Shown: positions 44,601-53,739, numbered from the stretch's first letter. The stretch: 64,000 nucleotides of DNA from Pseudomonas sp. P7548 (GCF_013386585.1 NZ_JACARO010000005.1:480-64479); one strand, 5' to 3'. Program-made: numbers and translations. Notes: generated by a model not told the origin, from the letters alone.

Positions 44601-45302
44601 AAACCACCGATGGCCATGGCGATGGATATCGACGTCGCAGTGGGCGAAGACCAGCTCAACTTTTCAGGCTTCGGCCTCACCGCCAAGGTGCAGGGTCACG
44701 TGCATATCGGCGACAACATGGACACCCGTGGCGAGCTGTGGCTCAACGACGGTCGCTACCGCGCCTACGGCCAGAAGCTCGACGTGCGGCGTGCACGCCT
44801 GCTGTTTGCCGGGCCGCTGGACCAGCCGTACCTGGACATCGAAGCGATCCGCAAGACCGACGACGTGATTGCCGGTATCCGCCTCAGTGGCAGCGCCGAA
44901 CAGCCCACCACGCAGATCTTCTCGGAACCGGCCATGAGCCAGGAACAGGCACTGTCCTACCTGGTGCTGGGGCGTCCGTTGAGTACCACCGGTGAGGACA
45001 ACAACATGCTCGCCCAAGCCGCGTTGGGCCTGGGCCTGATGGGCAGCGCCGGGGTCACCTCGGATATCGCCAAGAACCTGGGCATCCAGGACTTCGAACT
45101 CGATACCCAGGGCAGCGGCACCACCACGGCGGTGGTCGCCAGCGGCAAGATCACCGAGAAGCTCAGCCTGCGTTACGGGGTGGGGGTGTTCGAGCCGGCC
45201 AACACCATCGCGCTGCGCTACCTGTTGAGCAAGAAGGTGTACCTGGAAGTGGCCAGTGGCGTGGCCAGTTCACTGGATATTTTCTACAAGCGCGATTTCT
45301 GA
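41628..45302 (+). CDS. tamB: translocation and assembly module inner-membrane protein TamB
   Basis: 1224-residue AsmA-like/TamB protein. One N-terminal membrane helix (GLKIAGLAVLAVLALVLLAL) is followed by a very long repetitive beta structure, typical of the lipid-channel proteins, and by the conserved C-terminal TamB domain (MAMDIDVAVGEDQLNFSGFG, LWLNDGRYRAYGQKLDVRRA, EPAMSQEQALSYLVLGRPLS). Its start overlaps the tamA stop (ATGA). Length is a typical value for pseudomonads. The last 33 bases overlap the end of the convergent AraC gene. Confidence 0.95.
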   Translation: MMRGLKIAGLAVLAVLALVLLALWSVLGTQAGSRWALGQVPGLSVENFQGRLGGQWRADHLVWQQDGSRVELTTPTFDWSPACLLRMTLCINTLDVEQVSLQFPPGTEESSGPIQLPELKLPVAIQLGDVRVGSLLFNGSEELKGLQLVAHWTAAGLQIDSVHLQRDGLVLDLAGLLQPTGNWPLTASGNLSLPYAPGGAPWTVALKVEGDLLKTLTLDADSSGYLPAKLSGELQPLVENLPAQVHITADGFKASADLPDTLQLNGLDLTAKGDLNSGYQLVGKAVLPAEKGPVDLLLQGKVDAKGAQIAGLDLTAGDKQSLKLSAQLDWQQGFSADAKIDWLDFPWHRLYPLIDEPQVALRTFNGEISYKDGNYLGNLKADLDGPAGKFNVVTPFSGDLKQIFLPELKLTAGQGKAEGHLNVQFADGIAWDTALDLSALNPAYWVAELPGTLAGPLRSKGEFKNEQLKLNADLDLKGRLRGQTAVLAAKAEGAGEQWTLANLDVRLGDNRINGSGSLQQRLAGQIDIKLARLAQLWPQLRGQINGRLDVAGSLKAPQGKLDLKGQQLAFADNRLQTLTLDASLDNAQRAKLDLKGSGIQSGDTQVGTLTASAQGDIKRQEVQLGLTGPLVKLALALDGNLDKGNWRGRLASGDVQAGGQDWKLQAPAKVERLADGKLTFAAHCWVSGPASLCGEDQRLMPEPKLRYHLKQFPIDSLAAFLPKDFAWQGKLNADVQLDLPNSGPKGVVSVDASGGTLRVKDKDQWLDFPYDTLKLETTLNPKRIDTQLNFQGGKLGELLLQAQINPLPKNKPITGTFNLTGLDLAVARPFVPMVEKLNGKLNGSGRISGGLLAPQVNGNVNLIGGEISGPELPVSLEGLNVQALIAGESVQLNGGWRSGKAGQGNLNGHIGWGQALVVDLALKGSQLPVTVEPYAVLEVAPDLKISLKDDKLAIAGKVQIPRGDITVRELPPSTVKVSDDTVIVGSQTEEGKPPMAMAMDIDVAVGEDQLNFSGFGLTAKVQGHVHIGDNMDTRGELWLNDGRYRAYGQKLDVRRARLLFAGPLDQPYLDIEAIRKTDDVIAGIRLSGSAEQPTTQIFSEPAMSQEQALSYLVLGRPLSTTGEDNNMLAQAALGLGLMGSAGVTSDIAKNLGIQDFELDTQGSGTTTAVVASGKITEKLSLRYGVGVFEPANTIALRYLLSKKVYLEVASGVASSLDIFYKRDF

Positions 45303-46136
45303 CGCCGCCGCGTCACCAGCCAGCAGCTTGTCCAGGTACTGCGCCGGTGTGCTGCCCAGCAAGCTGCGGAACATATAGATGAACGCGCTGGCACTGCGAT
45401 AACCCAGGTCCAGCGCGATTTCATTGATCGACACACCTTGTGCCAGCCGGCAGATCGCCTCATCGACCCGCACCTGCAAACGCCACTGGTGGAAGGTCAC
45501 GCCGGTTTCCTCTTTCATGCGCCGCGCCAGCGTGCGGGCACTGGCACCGATGCGTTCACCCCAGGCTTCCAGGGTGTCGTTGTTGTCCGGGCTCTGCAAT
45601 ATGGCATCGCACACCCGGCGCAAGCGACGGTCCATGGGCATCGGCAGGTTGTGCGCCTGGGGCTTGGCGCGCGCCAGCAGCTGCACGAGCAGGGCGGAGG
45701 CCAACGCCCGTGGCTGTTCGTCGGCCATGGCGCCATCGAACAGCATCAGGATCAATTCGCGCATCAACGGTGTGACTGTCAGCACGCAGCAATCTTCCCA
45801 GTGCCAGGGCACGGCGCTGGGGTCGAGGTACACTGAGCGCATGGAAATTTCACCGACCATGCGCACTTCATGGGTGATGCCCGGCGGAATCCACAAGGCG
45901 CGCATCGGTGCCAGTGTCCAGGCGCCGGTCTCGGTGGACACGCGCATCAACCCCTGGGGTGAATACATCAACTGGATCCGCTGGTGGGAGTGGGGCTGCT
46001 GCCGGGCACCCGACGCGTACTCGAACGCGCGCACCACCAGCGCGGGGTCGTCGTCAGCAAATTCCTTGTAGCTGTTGGCCGCTTTTTGGGGGAGATGATC
46101 GTGGCCGGCAGAAAAGCGCCAATTCTGTCCTTTCAT
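45270..46136 (-). CDS. AraC-family regulator of the siderophore locus
   Basis: 288-residue regulator: an N-terminal cupin-like effector domain (HSHQRIQLMYSPQGLMRVST then LWIPPGITHEVRM) and a C-terminal double helix-turn-helix (LEAWGERIGASARTLARRMK, INEIALDLGYRSASAFIYMF). ATG 46136 (MKGQNWRFSAGHDHLPQKA) is chosen; an upstream TTG would add eight residues. It is divergent from the TonB receptor gene, the layout in which AraC proteins sense a siderophore and activate its uptake genes. That link is inferred. Confidence 0.88.
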   Translation of the reverse strand: MKGQNWRFSAGHDHLPQKAANSYKEFADDDPALVVRAFEYASGARQQPHSHQRIQLMYSPQGLMRVSTETGAWTLAPMRALWIPPGITHEVRMVGEISMRSVYLDPSAVPWHWEDCCVLTVTPLMRELILMLFDGAMADEQPRALASALLVQLLARAKPQAHNLPMPMDRRLRRVCDAILQSPDNNDTLEAWGERIGASARTLARRMKEETGVTFHQWRLQVRVDEAICRLAQGVSINEIALDLGYRSASAFIYMFRSLLGSTPAQYLDKLLAGDAAASEIALVENIQ

Positions 46137-46180
46137 CGATATTTGTTGTCCTGAAGCCAAGTAAATGGACTGGCAAAATT

Positions 46181-46199
46181 AATGCAAATTAATCGCATT
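46181..46199. promoter_or_regulatory. Fur-like box before the TonB receptor
   Basis: AATGCAAATTAATCGCATT matches the palindromic Fur form AATGATAAT-N-ATTATCATT at 13 of 18 specified positions. It covers an in-frame ATG at 46182, which supports the later start at 46227. Confidence 0.55.
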
Positions 46200-46226
46200 T
46201 ACAACCTGTCAGGTCCCTTGAACGCC

Positions 46227-48383
46227 ATGAGCAGAAGCCTCGTTGAACGCTTGTCCTACGCGCCGCTGTGCCAGTTCCGCTTCAACCGATTGATCCTCAA
46301 GCATGTTCTGCTCGCACCTCTGGCTCTGGGGGTAGCGACGGTGCATGCACAATCGGCGCCGATGATCCTGCCCCAGACCCAGATCGTGGCCGATCCGGTC
46401 CAGGACACAGCGAGCACCGAAGGCAGCGACAGCTACAAGCCGGCACTGGTAACCGTCGGCAAAGTGGCCGCGCAGCCCAAGGACATCCCGGCCTCGGTGA
46501 CCACCATCACCCGCCAGCGCATGGACGACCAGCACATGACGTCCGTGGACGAGGCCCTGCGCAATACCCCGGGGATCACCGCCGTGACTTACGGCGACGG
46601 CACCAGTTATTTCCAGTCGCGGGGTTACCCGGCCGAGGTGCAGTTTGACGGACTGCCGGCCAACAATGGCCTGCAATACCTGCCGCAATTCGACCTGGCG
46701 CTGTACGACCGCGTCGAAGTGCTGCGCGGCCCCGCCGGCTTGCTGCAAGGGTTCGGCAACCCGGGCGGCACGGTCAACCTGGTGCGCAAGCGCCCGCAGG
46801 ATGAATTTGCCTTGACCGGCTCGGTATCTGCCGGCTCCTGGGACCGTTACCGCACGGCCTGGGATGTCACCGGCCCGTTGAACGACAGCGGCACCGTCAA
46901 GGGCCGCTTCGGGTTCGCCGGCGAAGATGAAAACGCCTTCGTCGACAAGACCGGCTCGGACCAGGGCCTGCTCTACGGTTCCCTGGCCTTCGACCTCGAC
47001 CCGGACACCCAACTGACGGTCGGCGCCGCCCACCAGAAAATCAGGCTCGACGGCTTTGACTATGGTCTCTCGACCTACACCAACGGCAGCTTCGTCAATG
47101 CCAAGCGCTCGGGGTTCTACGGCACCGACTGGAGCCATGCCGACACCGACATGACCGAGCTTTACGCCGACCTGGTGCATCAGTTCGGCAACGGTTGGCA
47201 GAACCGCACGGCGATCAACTACCGCACCTCCGACGTCGCCTCCAAGTACGGCTATGTGGACGGCCCGGTCAACCTCGACAACACTGCCGATTACTGGCTG
47301 CAGCGCCAGCATGACCGTTACCGCTGGCTGGGAGTCGACTCCTACGTCAGTGGCCCGTTCGAGCTGTTTGGGCGAACCCACGAGCTGATGGTCGGCATCA
47401 ACTATGCCAGCACCCACCAGCGCAGCGTGTCCGGAGGCACCAGTGGCGGGGTGGTGGATGTGTTCAACATCAACCAGCCGAACGTGGATATTCCCTACAC
47501 CTTCGGCACCACCTCGGACACCTCCCAGGTCGGTGTCTACGGCCAGGTCACCTTCAAGCCTACCGACGATCTTTCGCTGATCATCGGCGGGCGCCAGAAC
47601 CACTACGAGAGCTCGCGCCAAACCCGGCTGCCCAGCGTGCAACCCACCGTGGACGACCCGACCCAGAATAAATTCACCCCGTATGCCGGCATCGTCCAGA
47701 ACCTGGGGTATGGCCTGTCCGCCTACGCCAGCTATTCGGATATCTTTACCCCGTCCCAGGCCTTCCAGAGCACCTTCAACGGCAGCGTGCTCAAGCCGCG
47801 CACCGGCAAGCAGGCCGAGGTCGGCCTCAAGGGTGACTGGTTGGACGGCCGCCTGGGGGCATCCGTGGCGGTGTTCCAGATCGACGACAAGAACCGTCCG
47901 ATTGCCGACGACGCCCACCCGACGTACTGGGTCGCACAGGGCCAGGCCCGCACCCGGGGTGTCGAGACCGAGCTGACCGGCAAGCTCCTGCCGAACTGGG
48001 ACGTGCAGGCCGGCTACACCTACCTGCAAAGTGAACTGCGTGGCCAGGCTGCCGTCGCTGGCACGGCCCAGGACGCCGAGGAACCCAAGCACCTGCTCAA
48101 ACTGTGGAACACCTATCGCTTCCAGGCCGAGCCACTGAACAACTGGCGTGTCGGCGGCGGGGTGCGCGCGCAAAGCCGCACCACGCGCAACAACACCAGT
48201 TACCAGGGTGGCTACGCGGTGATCGACGGCCTGATCGGCTATCAAATCAACCCGCACTACGACCTGGCGCTGAACGTCAACAACCTGCTCGACCGCACCT
48301 ACTACGCCCGCGTGCCCTCCAGCTACTACGGCCTGTACGGTGACCCACGCAATGCCACCCTGACGCTGAACGTGAAATTCTGA
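46227..48383 (+). CDS. TonB-dependent ferric-siderophore receptor
   Basis: 718-residue outer-membrane receptor. Signal peptide ends about VATVHAQ; plug domain from VGKVAAQPKDIPASVTTIT to GGTVNLVRKRP; barrel to the terminal aromatic (NATLTLNVKF). No N-terminal signalling (STN) domain is present, so regulation is not through a FecI-like sigma but probably by Fur and the divergent AraC. Type marks LRNTPGITAVTYGDG and FQSRGYPAEVQFDGLP are those of FhuE/FoxA-like hydroxamate receptors. Start ATG 46227 lies after the Fur-like box. Confidence 0.9.
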   Translation: MSRSLVERLSYAPLCQFRFNRLILKHVLLAPLALGVATVHAQSAPMILPQTQIVADPVQDTASTEGSDSYKPALVTVGKVAAQPKDIPASVTTITRQRMDDQHMTSVDEALRNTPGITAVTYGDGTSYFQSRGYPAEVQFDGLPANNGLQYLPQFDLALYDRVEVLRGPAGLLQGFGNPGGTVNLVRKRPQDEFALTGSVSAGSWDRYRTAWDVTGPLNDSGTVKGRFGFAGEDENAFVDKTGSDQGLLYGSLAFDLDPDTQLTVGAAHQKIRLDGFDYGLSTYTNGSFVNAKRSGFYGTDWSHADTDMTELYADLVHQFGNGWQNRTAINYRTSDVASKYGYVDGPVNLDNTADYWLQRQHDRYRWLGVDSYVSGPFELFGRTHELMVGINYASTHQRSVSGGTSGGVVDVFNINQPNVDIPYTFGTTSDTSQVGVYGQVTFKPTDDLSLIIGGRQNHYESSRQTRLPSVQPTVDDPTQNKFTPYAGIVQNLGYGLSAYASYSDIFTPSQAFQSTFNGSVLKPRTGKQAEVGLKGDWLDGRLGASVAVFQIDDKNRPIADDAHPTYWVAQGQARTRGVETELTGKLLPNWDVQAGYTYLQSELRGQAAVAGTAQDAEEPKHLLKLWNTYRFQAEPLNNWRVGGGVRAQSRTTRNNTSYQGGYAVIDGLIGYQINPHYDLALNVNNLLDRTYYARVPSSYYGLYGDPRNATLTLNVKF

Positions 48384-48389
48384 CCGCTT

Positions 48390-50066
48390 ATGCCTTCACT
48401 CAAACCTGCTGCCGGGTTGCCCGGCACTCCGTTCGCCCTGTTGCTGTCACTGCTGCAGGGCGCCCGCGGGCTGTTGCTCCTGGCCACATTGGCCAGCCTG
48501 GTCGGTGGCCTTGGCGCCACCGCCATGGTCGCGCTGATCAACCAGGCCCTGGGCGCCGGGGATGACCAGCTCAGTCACCTCGGCCTGCAATTTGCCGGGG
48601 TGGTGGGCGGTGTGCTGCTGTTGCGTCTGCTCTCCCAGGCGCTGTTCATGTACCTGGGCCAGCGCGCCAAGGCGCAGGTGCGCTTGCGTGCCATCGGGCA
48701 CATGGCGCAGGCGTCCTACGCGCATCTTGAGCGCTACGGGTCGGCCCGGCCCCTGGCGATCCTGACCGGTGACCTGGACACCCTGGTGGTGTTTTTCCTC
48801 AACCTGCCGACGCTGCTGACCCAAGGCACCGTGATCCTCGGCTGCCTGGCGTACCTGGGCTGGCTGTCGTGGCAGTTGCTGGTGTTCGCGCTGTTGGCGG
48901 TGGCCCTGGGGGCGCTGGGTTTCCTATTGGTCAATGGCCGCGCCCTCGACCTGCTGCGGCGCTCGCGCCAGCGAGAGGACGACTTGATCCAGCAGTTCCG
49001 TGCCTTGTTCGACGGTGCCAAGGAACTCAAGCTGCACCGGCGACGGCGACAAGTCTTTGTCGAGGAAACCCTCGCGCGCCCGATCGAGTCGGTGCGCCGC
49101 CAGCGAACCCTCGGCTATGTGCTGTTCAGCGCCGCATCCAGCTGGGGCAGCCTAGTGCTGTTCGGGTTTATCGGGCTGACCCTGTTCGTGCTGGCCCGAG
49201 TGTTTGCCGTCGACGGGCATGTGGTTTCCGGTTATGCGATCACCTTCCTTTACATCATCCTGCCCATTGAAAGTCTGCTGGGAGCGATCCCGGTGATCGG
49301 CTCGGCGCGTGTCGCGCTGGAACGCATCGCCCGGCTCGACAGCGACCTGCCGCTGGAACCGATCGGCACGGCCGAGCCTGATCAGGGGTTTGAGCGCATT
49401 GAATTGCGGGGCATGACCCACCAGTACTTTCGTGAAAAGGAAAACAGCCTGTTCCAGCTCGGTCCGGTTGACCTGGTGTTCACCCCCGGCGAAATCACCT
49501 ACCTGATCGGCGGCAACGGCAGTGGCAAGACCACCCTGGCCAAATTGCTGGTGGGGTTGTACGAAAGCGAGGCGGGTACGCTGCTGCTGGATGGTTCGCC
49601 CGTCGATGCCAGGGGCCGCGATGCCTACCGCCAGTGCTTCTCCACGGTGTTCAGTGATTTCTACCTGTTCGACAGCCTGCTCGGCGTGCTGGCGCCGCAC
49701 CTTGAATCGCAGGCGCGCCTGCTCTTGCGCGAGCTGCAACTGGAGCACAAGGTCAGCATCGAAGACGGTGGCTTCACCACCCTCGACCTGTCCCAGGGCC
49801 AGCGCAAGCGCCTGGCGTTGTTGGTGGCCTTGCTGGAAGACCGGCCCTTCTACGTGTTCGACGAGTGGGCGGCCGACCAGGATCCGGAATTCAAGGAAGT
49901 GTTTTATCAACGCCTGCTACCCGACCTCAAGGCGCGCGGCAAGGCGGTGCTGGTGATCACCCACGATGACCGCTATTTCAACTTGGCCGACCGCCATATC
50001 AAGCTGGACATGGGCAAGATCGTTGCGCACAGCCACAGGAGCGATTCGATTGATGAGCCGGTTTGA
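48390..50066 (+). CDS. PvdE/SyrD-type ABC exporter (fused membrane and ATPase)
   Basis: 558-residue half-transporter: a six-helix membrane domain (about residues 15-290) and an ATPase domain (about 325-550) with Walker A GGNGSGKTT, signature LSQGQRKRLA and Walker B FYVFDEWAADQ. This is the cyclic-peptide/siderophore exporter type (PvdE, SyrD). Such an exporter inside an uptake operon may recycle a modified siderophore or act in periplasmic handling. It starts seven bases after the receptor stop and its end overlaps the FhuC-like gene by 14 bases, so the genes are coupled. Confidence 0.9.
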   Translation: MPSLKPAAGLPGTPFALLLSLLQGARGLLLLATLASLVGGLGATAMVALINQALGAGDDQLSHLGLQFAGVVGGVLLLRLLSQALFMYLGQRAKAQVRLRAIGHMAQASYAHLERYGSARPLAILTGDLDTLVVFFLNLPTLLTQGTVILGCLAYLGWLSWQLLVFALLAVALGALGFLLVNGRALDLLRRSRQREDDLIQQFRALFDGAKELKLHRRRRQVFVEETLARPIESVRRQRTLGYVLFSAASSWGSLVLFGFIGLTLFVLARVFAVDGHVVSGYAITFLYIILPIESLLGAIPVIGSARVALERIARLDSDLPLEPIGTAEPDQGFERIELRGMTHQYFREKENSLFQLGPVDLVFTPGEITYLIGGNGSGKTTLAKLLVGLYESEAGTLLLDGSPVDARGRDAYRQCFSTVFSDFYLFDSLLGVLAPHLESQARLLLRELQLEHKVSIEDGGFTTLDLSQGQRKRLALLVALLEDRPFYVFDEWAADQDPEFKEVFYQRLLPDLKARGKAVLVITHDDRYFNLADRHIKLDMGKIVAHSHRSDSIDEPV

Positions 50067-50859
50067 ACCGCCGCTGGCCCAGGCCGAGGTCCTGTTTCGC
50101 CTGGAGGGTGTCAGCGTGCGCATGGGCGCGCGAACCTTGCTGCACCCCCTCGATTTGCAGTTGCACAGCGGGCGAGTATACGGCCTGGTCGGGCACAACG
50201 GCTCGGGCAAGTCGACCTTGCTCAAGCTGCTGGCGCGCCAGTCGATCCCCTCGGCGGGTAGGCTGACGCTGGCTGGCCAGCCATTGCCGCAGTGGTCTTC
50301 ACGGGCCTTTGCACGGCAGATCGCCTACCTGGCGCAACAACCGCCAGAGGTCGACGGCATGCGGGTGCGTGAGCTGGTGGCGCTGGGACGTCACCCCTGG
50401 CACGGCGCGCTCGGTCGCTTCAGTGCCCAGGATCGCCAGTGGGTGGAGGAGGCGATGTGCGCCACGGAGGTCGCGCAGTACGCCGAGCGTGCCGTGGACA
50501 GTCTGTCGGGTGGCGAGCGCCAGCGTGTCTGGATCGCCATGCTGGTGGCGCAGAACTGCCGCTGCATGCTGCTCGACGAACCCACCTCGGCGCTGGACAT
50601 CGGCCACCAGGTCGCCGTCCTGCAACAGGTGCGCAACCTGTGCACCCAGCGTGGCATGGGCGCGGTGATCATGCTGCACGACATCAACATGGCGGCGCGC
50701 TTCTGCGATGAAGTCATTGCCCTGGGCGAGGGTCGGTTGCTGATGCAGGTGCCGGCCGCCGAAGTGTTGCAGGATGATCATTTGCAACGGATCTATGGCA
50801 CGCCGATGGGGGTGTTGCGCGACCCCGTGAGTGGCCGCCTGGTCAGTTTCCCACGATGA
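50053..50859 (+). CDS. siderophore ABC importer ATPase (FhuC-like)
   Basis: 268-residue ATPase with Walker A GHNGSGKSTLL, signature LSGGERQRVWIAML, Walker B CMLLDEPTSALDIG and switch histidine in VIMLHDINMAARFCD. The pattern is that of FepC/FhuC subunits and it powers the FhuB-like permease encoded at 51745. ATG 50053 (MSRFEPPLAQAEVLF) overlaps the end of the exporter gene; the frame is open further upstream but that belongs to the exporter. Its stop overlaps the binding-protein start. Confidence 0.93.
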   Translation: MSRFEPPLAQAEVLFRLEGVSVRMGARTLLHPLDLQLHSGRVYGLVGHNGSGKSTLLKLLARQSIPSAGRLTLAGQPLPQWSSRAFARQIAYLAQQPPEVDGMRVRELVALGRHPWHGALGRFSAQDRQWVEEAMCATEVAQYAERAVDSLSGGERQRVWIAMLVAQNCRCMLLDEPTSALDIGHQVAVLQQVRNLCTQRGMGAVIMLHDINMAARFCDEVIALGEGRLLMQVPAAEVLQDDHLQRIYGTPMGVLRDPVSGRLVSFPR

Positions 50860-51752
50860 ACCGTCGTCAACTGCTGCAAGCCTTGGTGTGCGCCGGACCT
50901 GCCGTGTGGCTGGCCTGTGCGTCGGCGGCCGATGGGCCGAGGCGAATCGTCTCGCTCAGCTGGGAGCTGACCGAAACCCTGCTGGCCCTGGGCCACACAC
51001 CGATTGCCATGGCGCTGCCCGACTGGTACCGGCGCACGATTGTTGAACCGCCGCTGGCCCAAGGGGTGGTCAATGTCGGCCTGCTGTACCAGCCCAACTT
51101 CGATGTGCTGCGCGACCTGAAGCCAGACCTGTTGATCCTCACGCCGGGGCATTCCAACTTGAAACCGGCCCTGGAGCGCCTGTGCCCCACGCTGACCCTG
51201 GGCGGCTATATGGACAGCCCGCAACCCTACCCGGCATTGCTCGGCGACACCCGCACCCTGGCCCGTGCGTTGGGTGAGTCGGCCCGCGCCGAAGCGTTGA
51301 TCGACGAGGCCCGGCGCCGTTTCGAGGTGCCCCTCGCGCCACGGCTGACGGCGCTGCCGACGATCGTGGCCGACGCCGTCGATGGGCATTTTCTGCGGGT
51401 GTACGGCCAGGGCAGCCTGTTCGATGCGGTGATGCAGTCGCTCGGCGTGAGCAATGGTGCGCAGGCTGCCGGTTGGTCGAGCAACCGCGCGGGCAATGCC
51501 CTGGTGCCGTTGCAACGCCTGGCGTCGGCACCGCTGGCCAACCTGTTGCTGGTGGGGCCGGTGACCGCTGATGTGCGTGCGGCCTTGCAGGCCAGCCCGG
51601 TCTGGCAGGCGTTGCCCTGTGTGCGCCAGCACCGTGTAGCGGAACTGCCGGTGATCGCGCCCTACGGTGGGCTGGTGTCGTTGCAACGCTTTGCCCGTGC
51701 GTTGCACGTGGCCTTGGCACAGATCGAGAACCCGGAGGCCGACCATGGTTAA
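50856..51752 (+). CDS. periplasmic iron-siderophore binding protein (FhuD-like)
   Basis: 298-residue binding protein with a twin-arginine-like start (MNRRQLLQALVCAGPAVWLA) and helical-backbone features RRIVSLSWELTETLLALGHT, DVLRDLKPDLLILTP and a final FARALHVALAQ. It collects ferric siderophore, probably hydroxamate, for FhuC/FhuB. It overlaps both neighbours by a few bases. Substrate is inferred from the FhuB type of permease. Confidence 0.9.
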   Translation: MNRRQLLQALVCAGPAVWLACASAADGPRRIVSLSWELTETLLALGHTPIAMALPDWYRRTIVEPPLAQGVVNVGLLYQPNFDVLRDLKPDLLILTPGHSNLKPALERLCPTLTLGGYMDSPQPYPALLGDTRTLARALGESARAEALIDEARRRFEVPLAPRLTALPTIVADAVDGHFLRVYGQGSLFDAVMQSLGVSNGAQAAGWSSNRAGNALVPLQRLASAPLANLLLVGPVTADVRAALQASPVWQALPCVRQHRVAELPVIAPYGGLVSLQRFARALHVALAQIENPEADHG

Positions 51753-53739
51753 CGCCTTACGCCAGGCGATCCCGCGTGGATGCCTGGGGTTGCTGTTGGT
51801 CTTGCTTTCGGTGGCGAGCGCGTTGGCCTTGATCCAGGTGCAGGACCTGCTGGGCAGCAGTGGCGGGTGGCAGGCCTGGTTTGCCCCGGACCCTGACGTG
51901 CTGCCCCAGGTGCTGCTGCATGCCTCACTGCTGCCACGGGTGGCGATGGCGCTGTTGTGCGGGGCCGCGCTGGGGCTGGCGGGCGCGCTGGTGCAACAGG
52001 TGCTCCGCAACCCGTTGGCAGAGCCCATGACGCTGGGGATTTTCCCGGGGGCCTACCTGGCGCTGTCGCTGTCTGCGTTGTATTGGCCGGGCGAGGTGGC
52101 CCTGAGTCGCGAGGCCGTCGCCTTGGCCGGTGGCGCCGCGGCCGTGCTGGTGGTGTTGCTGCTGGCGTGGCCGCAGCGGTTATCGCCTGTGGCGGTGATT
52201 CTGTCGGGCATGGTGGTCAACCTCTATTGCGGGGCGATCAGCCTGGCGATTGCCCTGGGCAACTTCGATTTACTGCGCGGTTTGCAGATCTGGGGCGGTG
52301 GTGCGCTGGAGCAGTCCGGCTGGACGCCCAGTGCCCACCTCGCCCTGGGCATGTTGGGGTGTAGCGTCGTCGTGTGGTTCAGCCGGCGCCCCTTGGCCCT
52401 GCTCGACAGCGGCGAAAGCACGGCCCGCAGCCTGGGCGCGAAGGTCGGCACGACACGCCTGCTGGCGGTGTTGCTGGCCGTGGTGCTGACGGCCCTGGTG
52501 GTGGCCCAGGTAGGGGTGATCGGCTTTGTCGGGTTGGCGGCGCCAGCGCTGGCCCGGCTGTTGGGCGCGCGCACGCTGTACCAGCGCCTGGTGTGGGCGG
52601 CGTGCATTGGCGCGGGCCTGTTGTGGGCCACTGACCAGATTGTGTTGCAGGTGTCGAGTGCCAGCCCGTTTGCGGCCCACTTGATTCCTACGGGCACGGT
52701 CACGTCGTTGTTGGGCGTGCCGTTGCTGGTGTTCCTGCTGCCGCGTTTGCGCCAGGGGCTGTCGAGTGGCTGGCGCTTGAGCACGCACGGCGAGGCGCGA
52801 TTTGCTCTCGGGCGCACGCTGGGGTTGCTGCTGCTCAGCCTATTCCTGTCGTTGGCAGTGTCGCGCAGCCTGCACGGCTGGCAGGTCGCCAGCCTGTCAC
52901 AACTCAGCGCGCTGCTGTTCTGGCAGGTGCCTCACACCGTCGCTGCCGCGGCGGCGGGAGGTTTACTGGCATTGGCCGGGACCTTGCTGCAACGGCTCAC
53001 GGCCAACCCCATGGCCAGCCCGGACCTGCTGGGGGTGAGTTCCGGCGGTGCGCTGGGGGTGATTGCGGTGGTGTTGCTGGTGGCACAGCCTTCGGCTGCG
53101 GTGCTGTTCGTTGCCTGCCTGGCCGGCGCGTTGACGGCGCTGGGCGCGCTGCTCTGGTTTGGCCGGGGAGCGTTCACCGCGCAGCGCCTGTTGCTGGTGG
53201 GGGTGTCGGTGAGTGCCTGGGCCCAGGCGATGGTCAGCGCCAGCCTGGCCAGTGGTGACCCGCGCGCCGGGTTGATGCTGCAGATGATGATGGGCTCGCT
53301 GTATTACTTGCCGGCGTCGATGGCCTGGGCCAGTGCGGCGGTGTTTGCCTTCGGGCTGTGCCTGGTGCCGCTGTTCAGCCGCTGGCTGCTGGCGTTTTCG
53401 CTGGGGGAGGGCACGGCGGCCAGTGTCGGCGTGCCGGTCAGCCGAGCACGCTTGTTGATCCTGTTGTTCGCTGGCGTCTTGACCACCACGGCGACCCTGC
53501 TGGTGGGCCCGTTGTCGTTCGTCGGTCTGCTGGCCCCCCCTATCGCCCGCCTGGCCGGCGCCCGTCGCCCGATGCAGCAACTGTGGCTGTCGGCGTTGTT
53601 TGGCGCCACGCTGATGGTGCTGGCCGAATGGCTGGGCCGGCAGTTGGTGTTCCCCGAGCAAATGCCCGCAGGGCTGGTCGCCACCCTGTTGGGCGGGCCG
53701 TGGCTGGTGCTGTTGATGGTGCGTCGCGGCGCACGCTGA
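51745..53739 (+). CDS. fhuB: ferric-hydroxamate ABC permease, fused double type (FhuB-like)
   Basis: 664-residue permease made of two homologous FecCD halves (about 1-330 and 335-664), as in FhuB. Each half has the coupling motif region (GAALGLAGALVQQVLRNPLA and GGLLALAGTLLQRLTANPMA) and a late GPLSFVGLLAPPIARL/GVIGFVGLAAPALARL motif. Roughly 20 membrane helices. ATG 51745 overlaps the FhuD-like gene by eight bases. It is the last gene of the operon. Confidence 0.93.
   Translation: MVNALRQAIPRGCLGLLLVLLSVASALALIQVQDLLGSSGGWQAWFAPDPDVLPQVLLHASLLPRVAMALLCGAALGLAGALVQQVLRNPLAEPMTLGIFPGAYLALSLSALYWPGEVALSREAVALAGGAAAVLVVLLLAWPQRLSPVAVILSGMVVNLYCGAISLAIALGNFDLLRGLQIWGGGALEQSGWTPSAHLALGMLGCSVVVWFSRRPLALLDSGESTARSLGAKVGTTRLLAVLLAVVLTALVVAQVGVIGFVGLAAPALARLLGARTLYQRLVWAACIGAGLLWATDQIVLQVSSASPFAAHLIPTGTVTSLLGVPLLVFLLPRLRQGLSSGWRLSTHGEARFALGRTLGLLLLSLFLSLAVSRSLHGWQVASLSQLSALLFWQVPHTVAAAAAGGLLALAGTLLQRLTANPMASPDLLGVSSGGALGVIAVVLLVAQPSAAVLFVACLAGALTALGALLWFGRGAFTAQRLLLVGVSVSAWAQAMVSASLASGDPRAGLMLQMMMGSLYYLPASMAWASAAVFAFGLCLVPLFSRWLLAFSLGEGTAASVGVPVSRARLLILLFAGVLTTTATLLVGPLSFVGLLAPPIARLAGARRPMQQLWLSALFGATLMVLAEWLGRQLVFPEQMPAGLVATLLGGPWLVLLMVRRGAR

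Noticed and set aside
46209..48257. A 682-residue minus-strand frame
   Set aside because: Antisense to the TonB receptor, which has a signal peptide, plug and barrel features.
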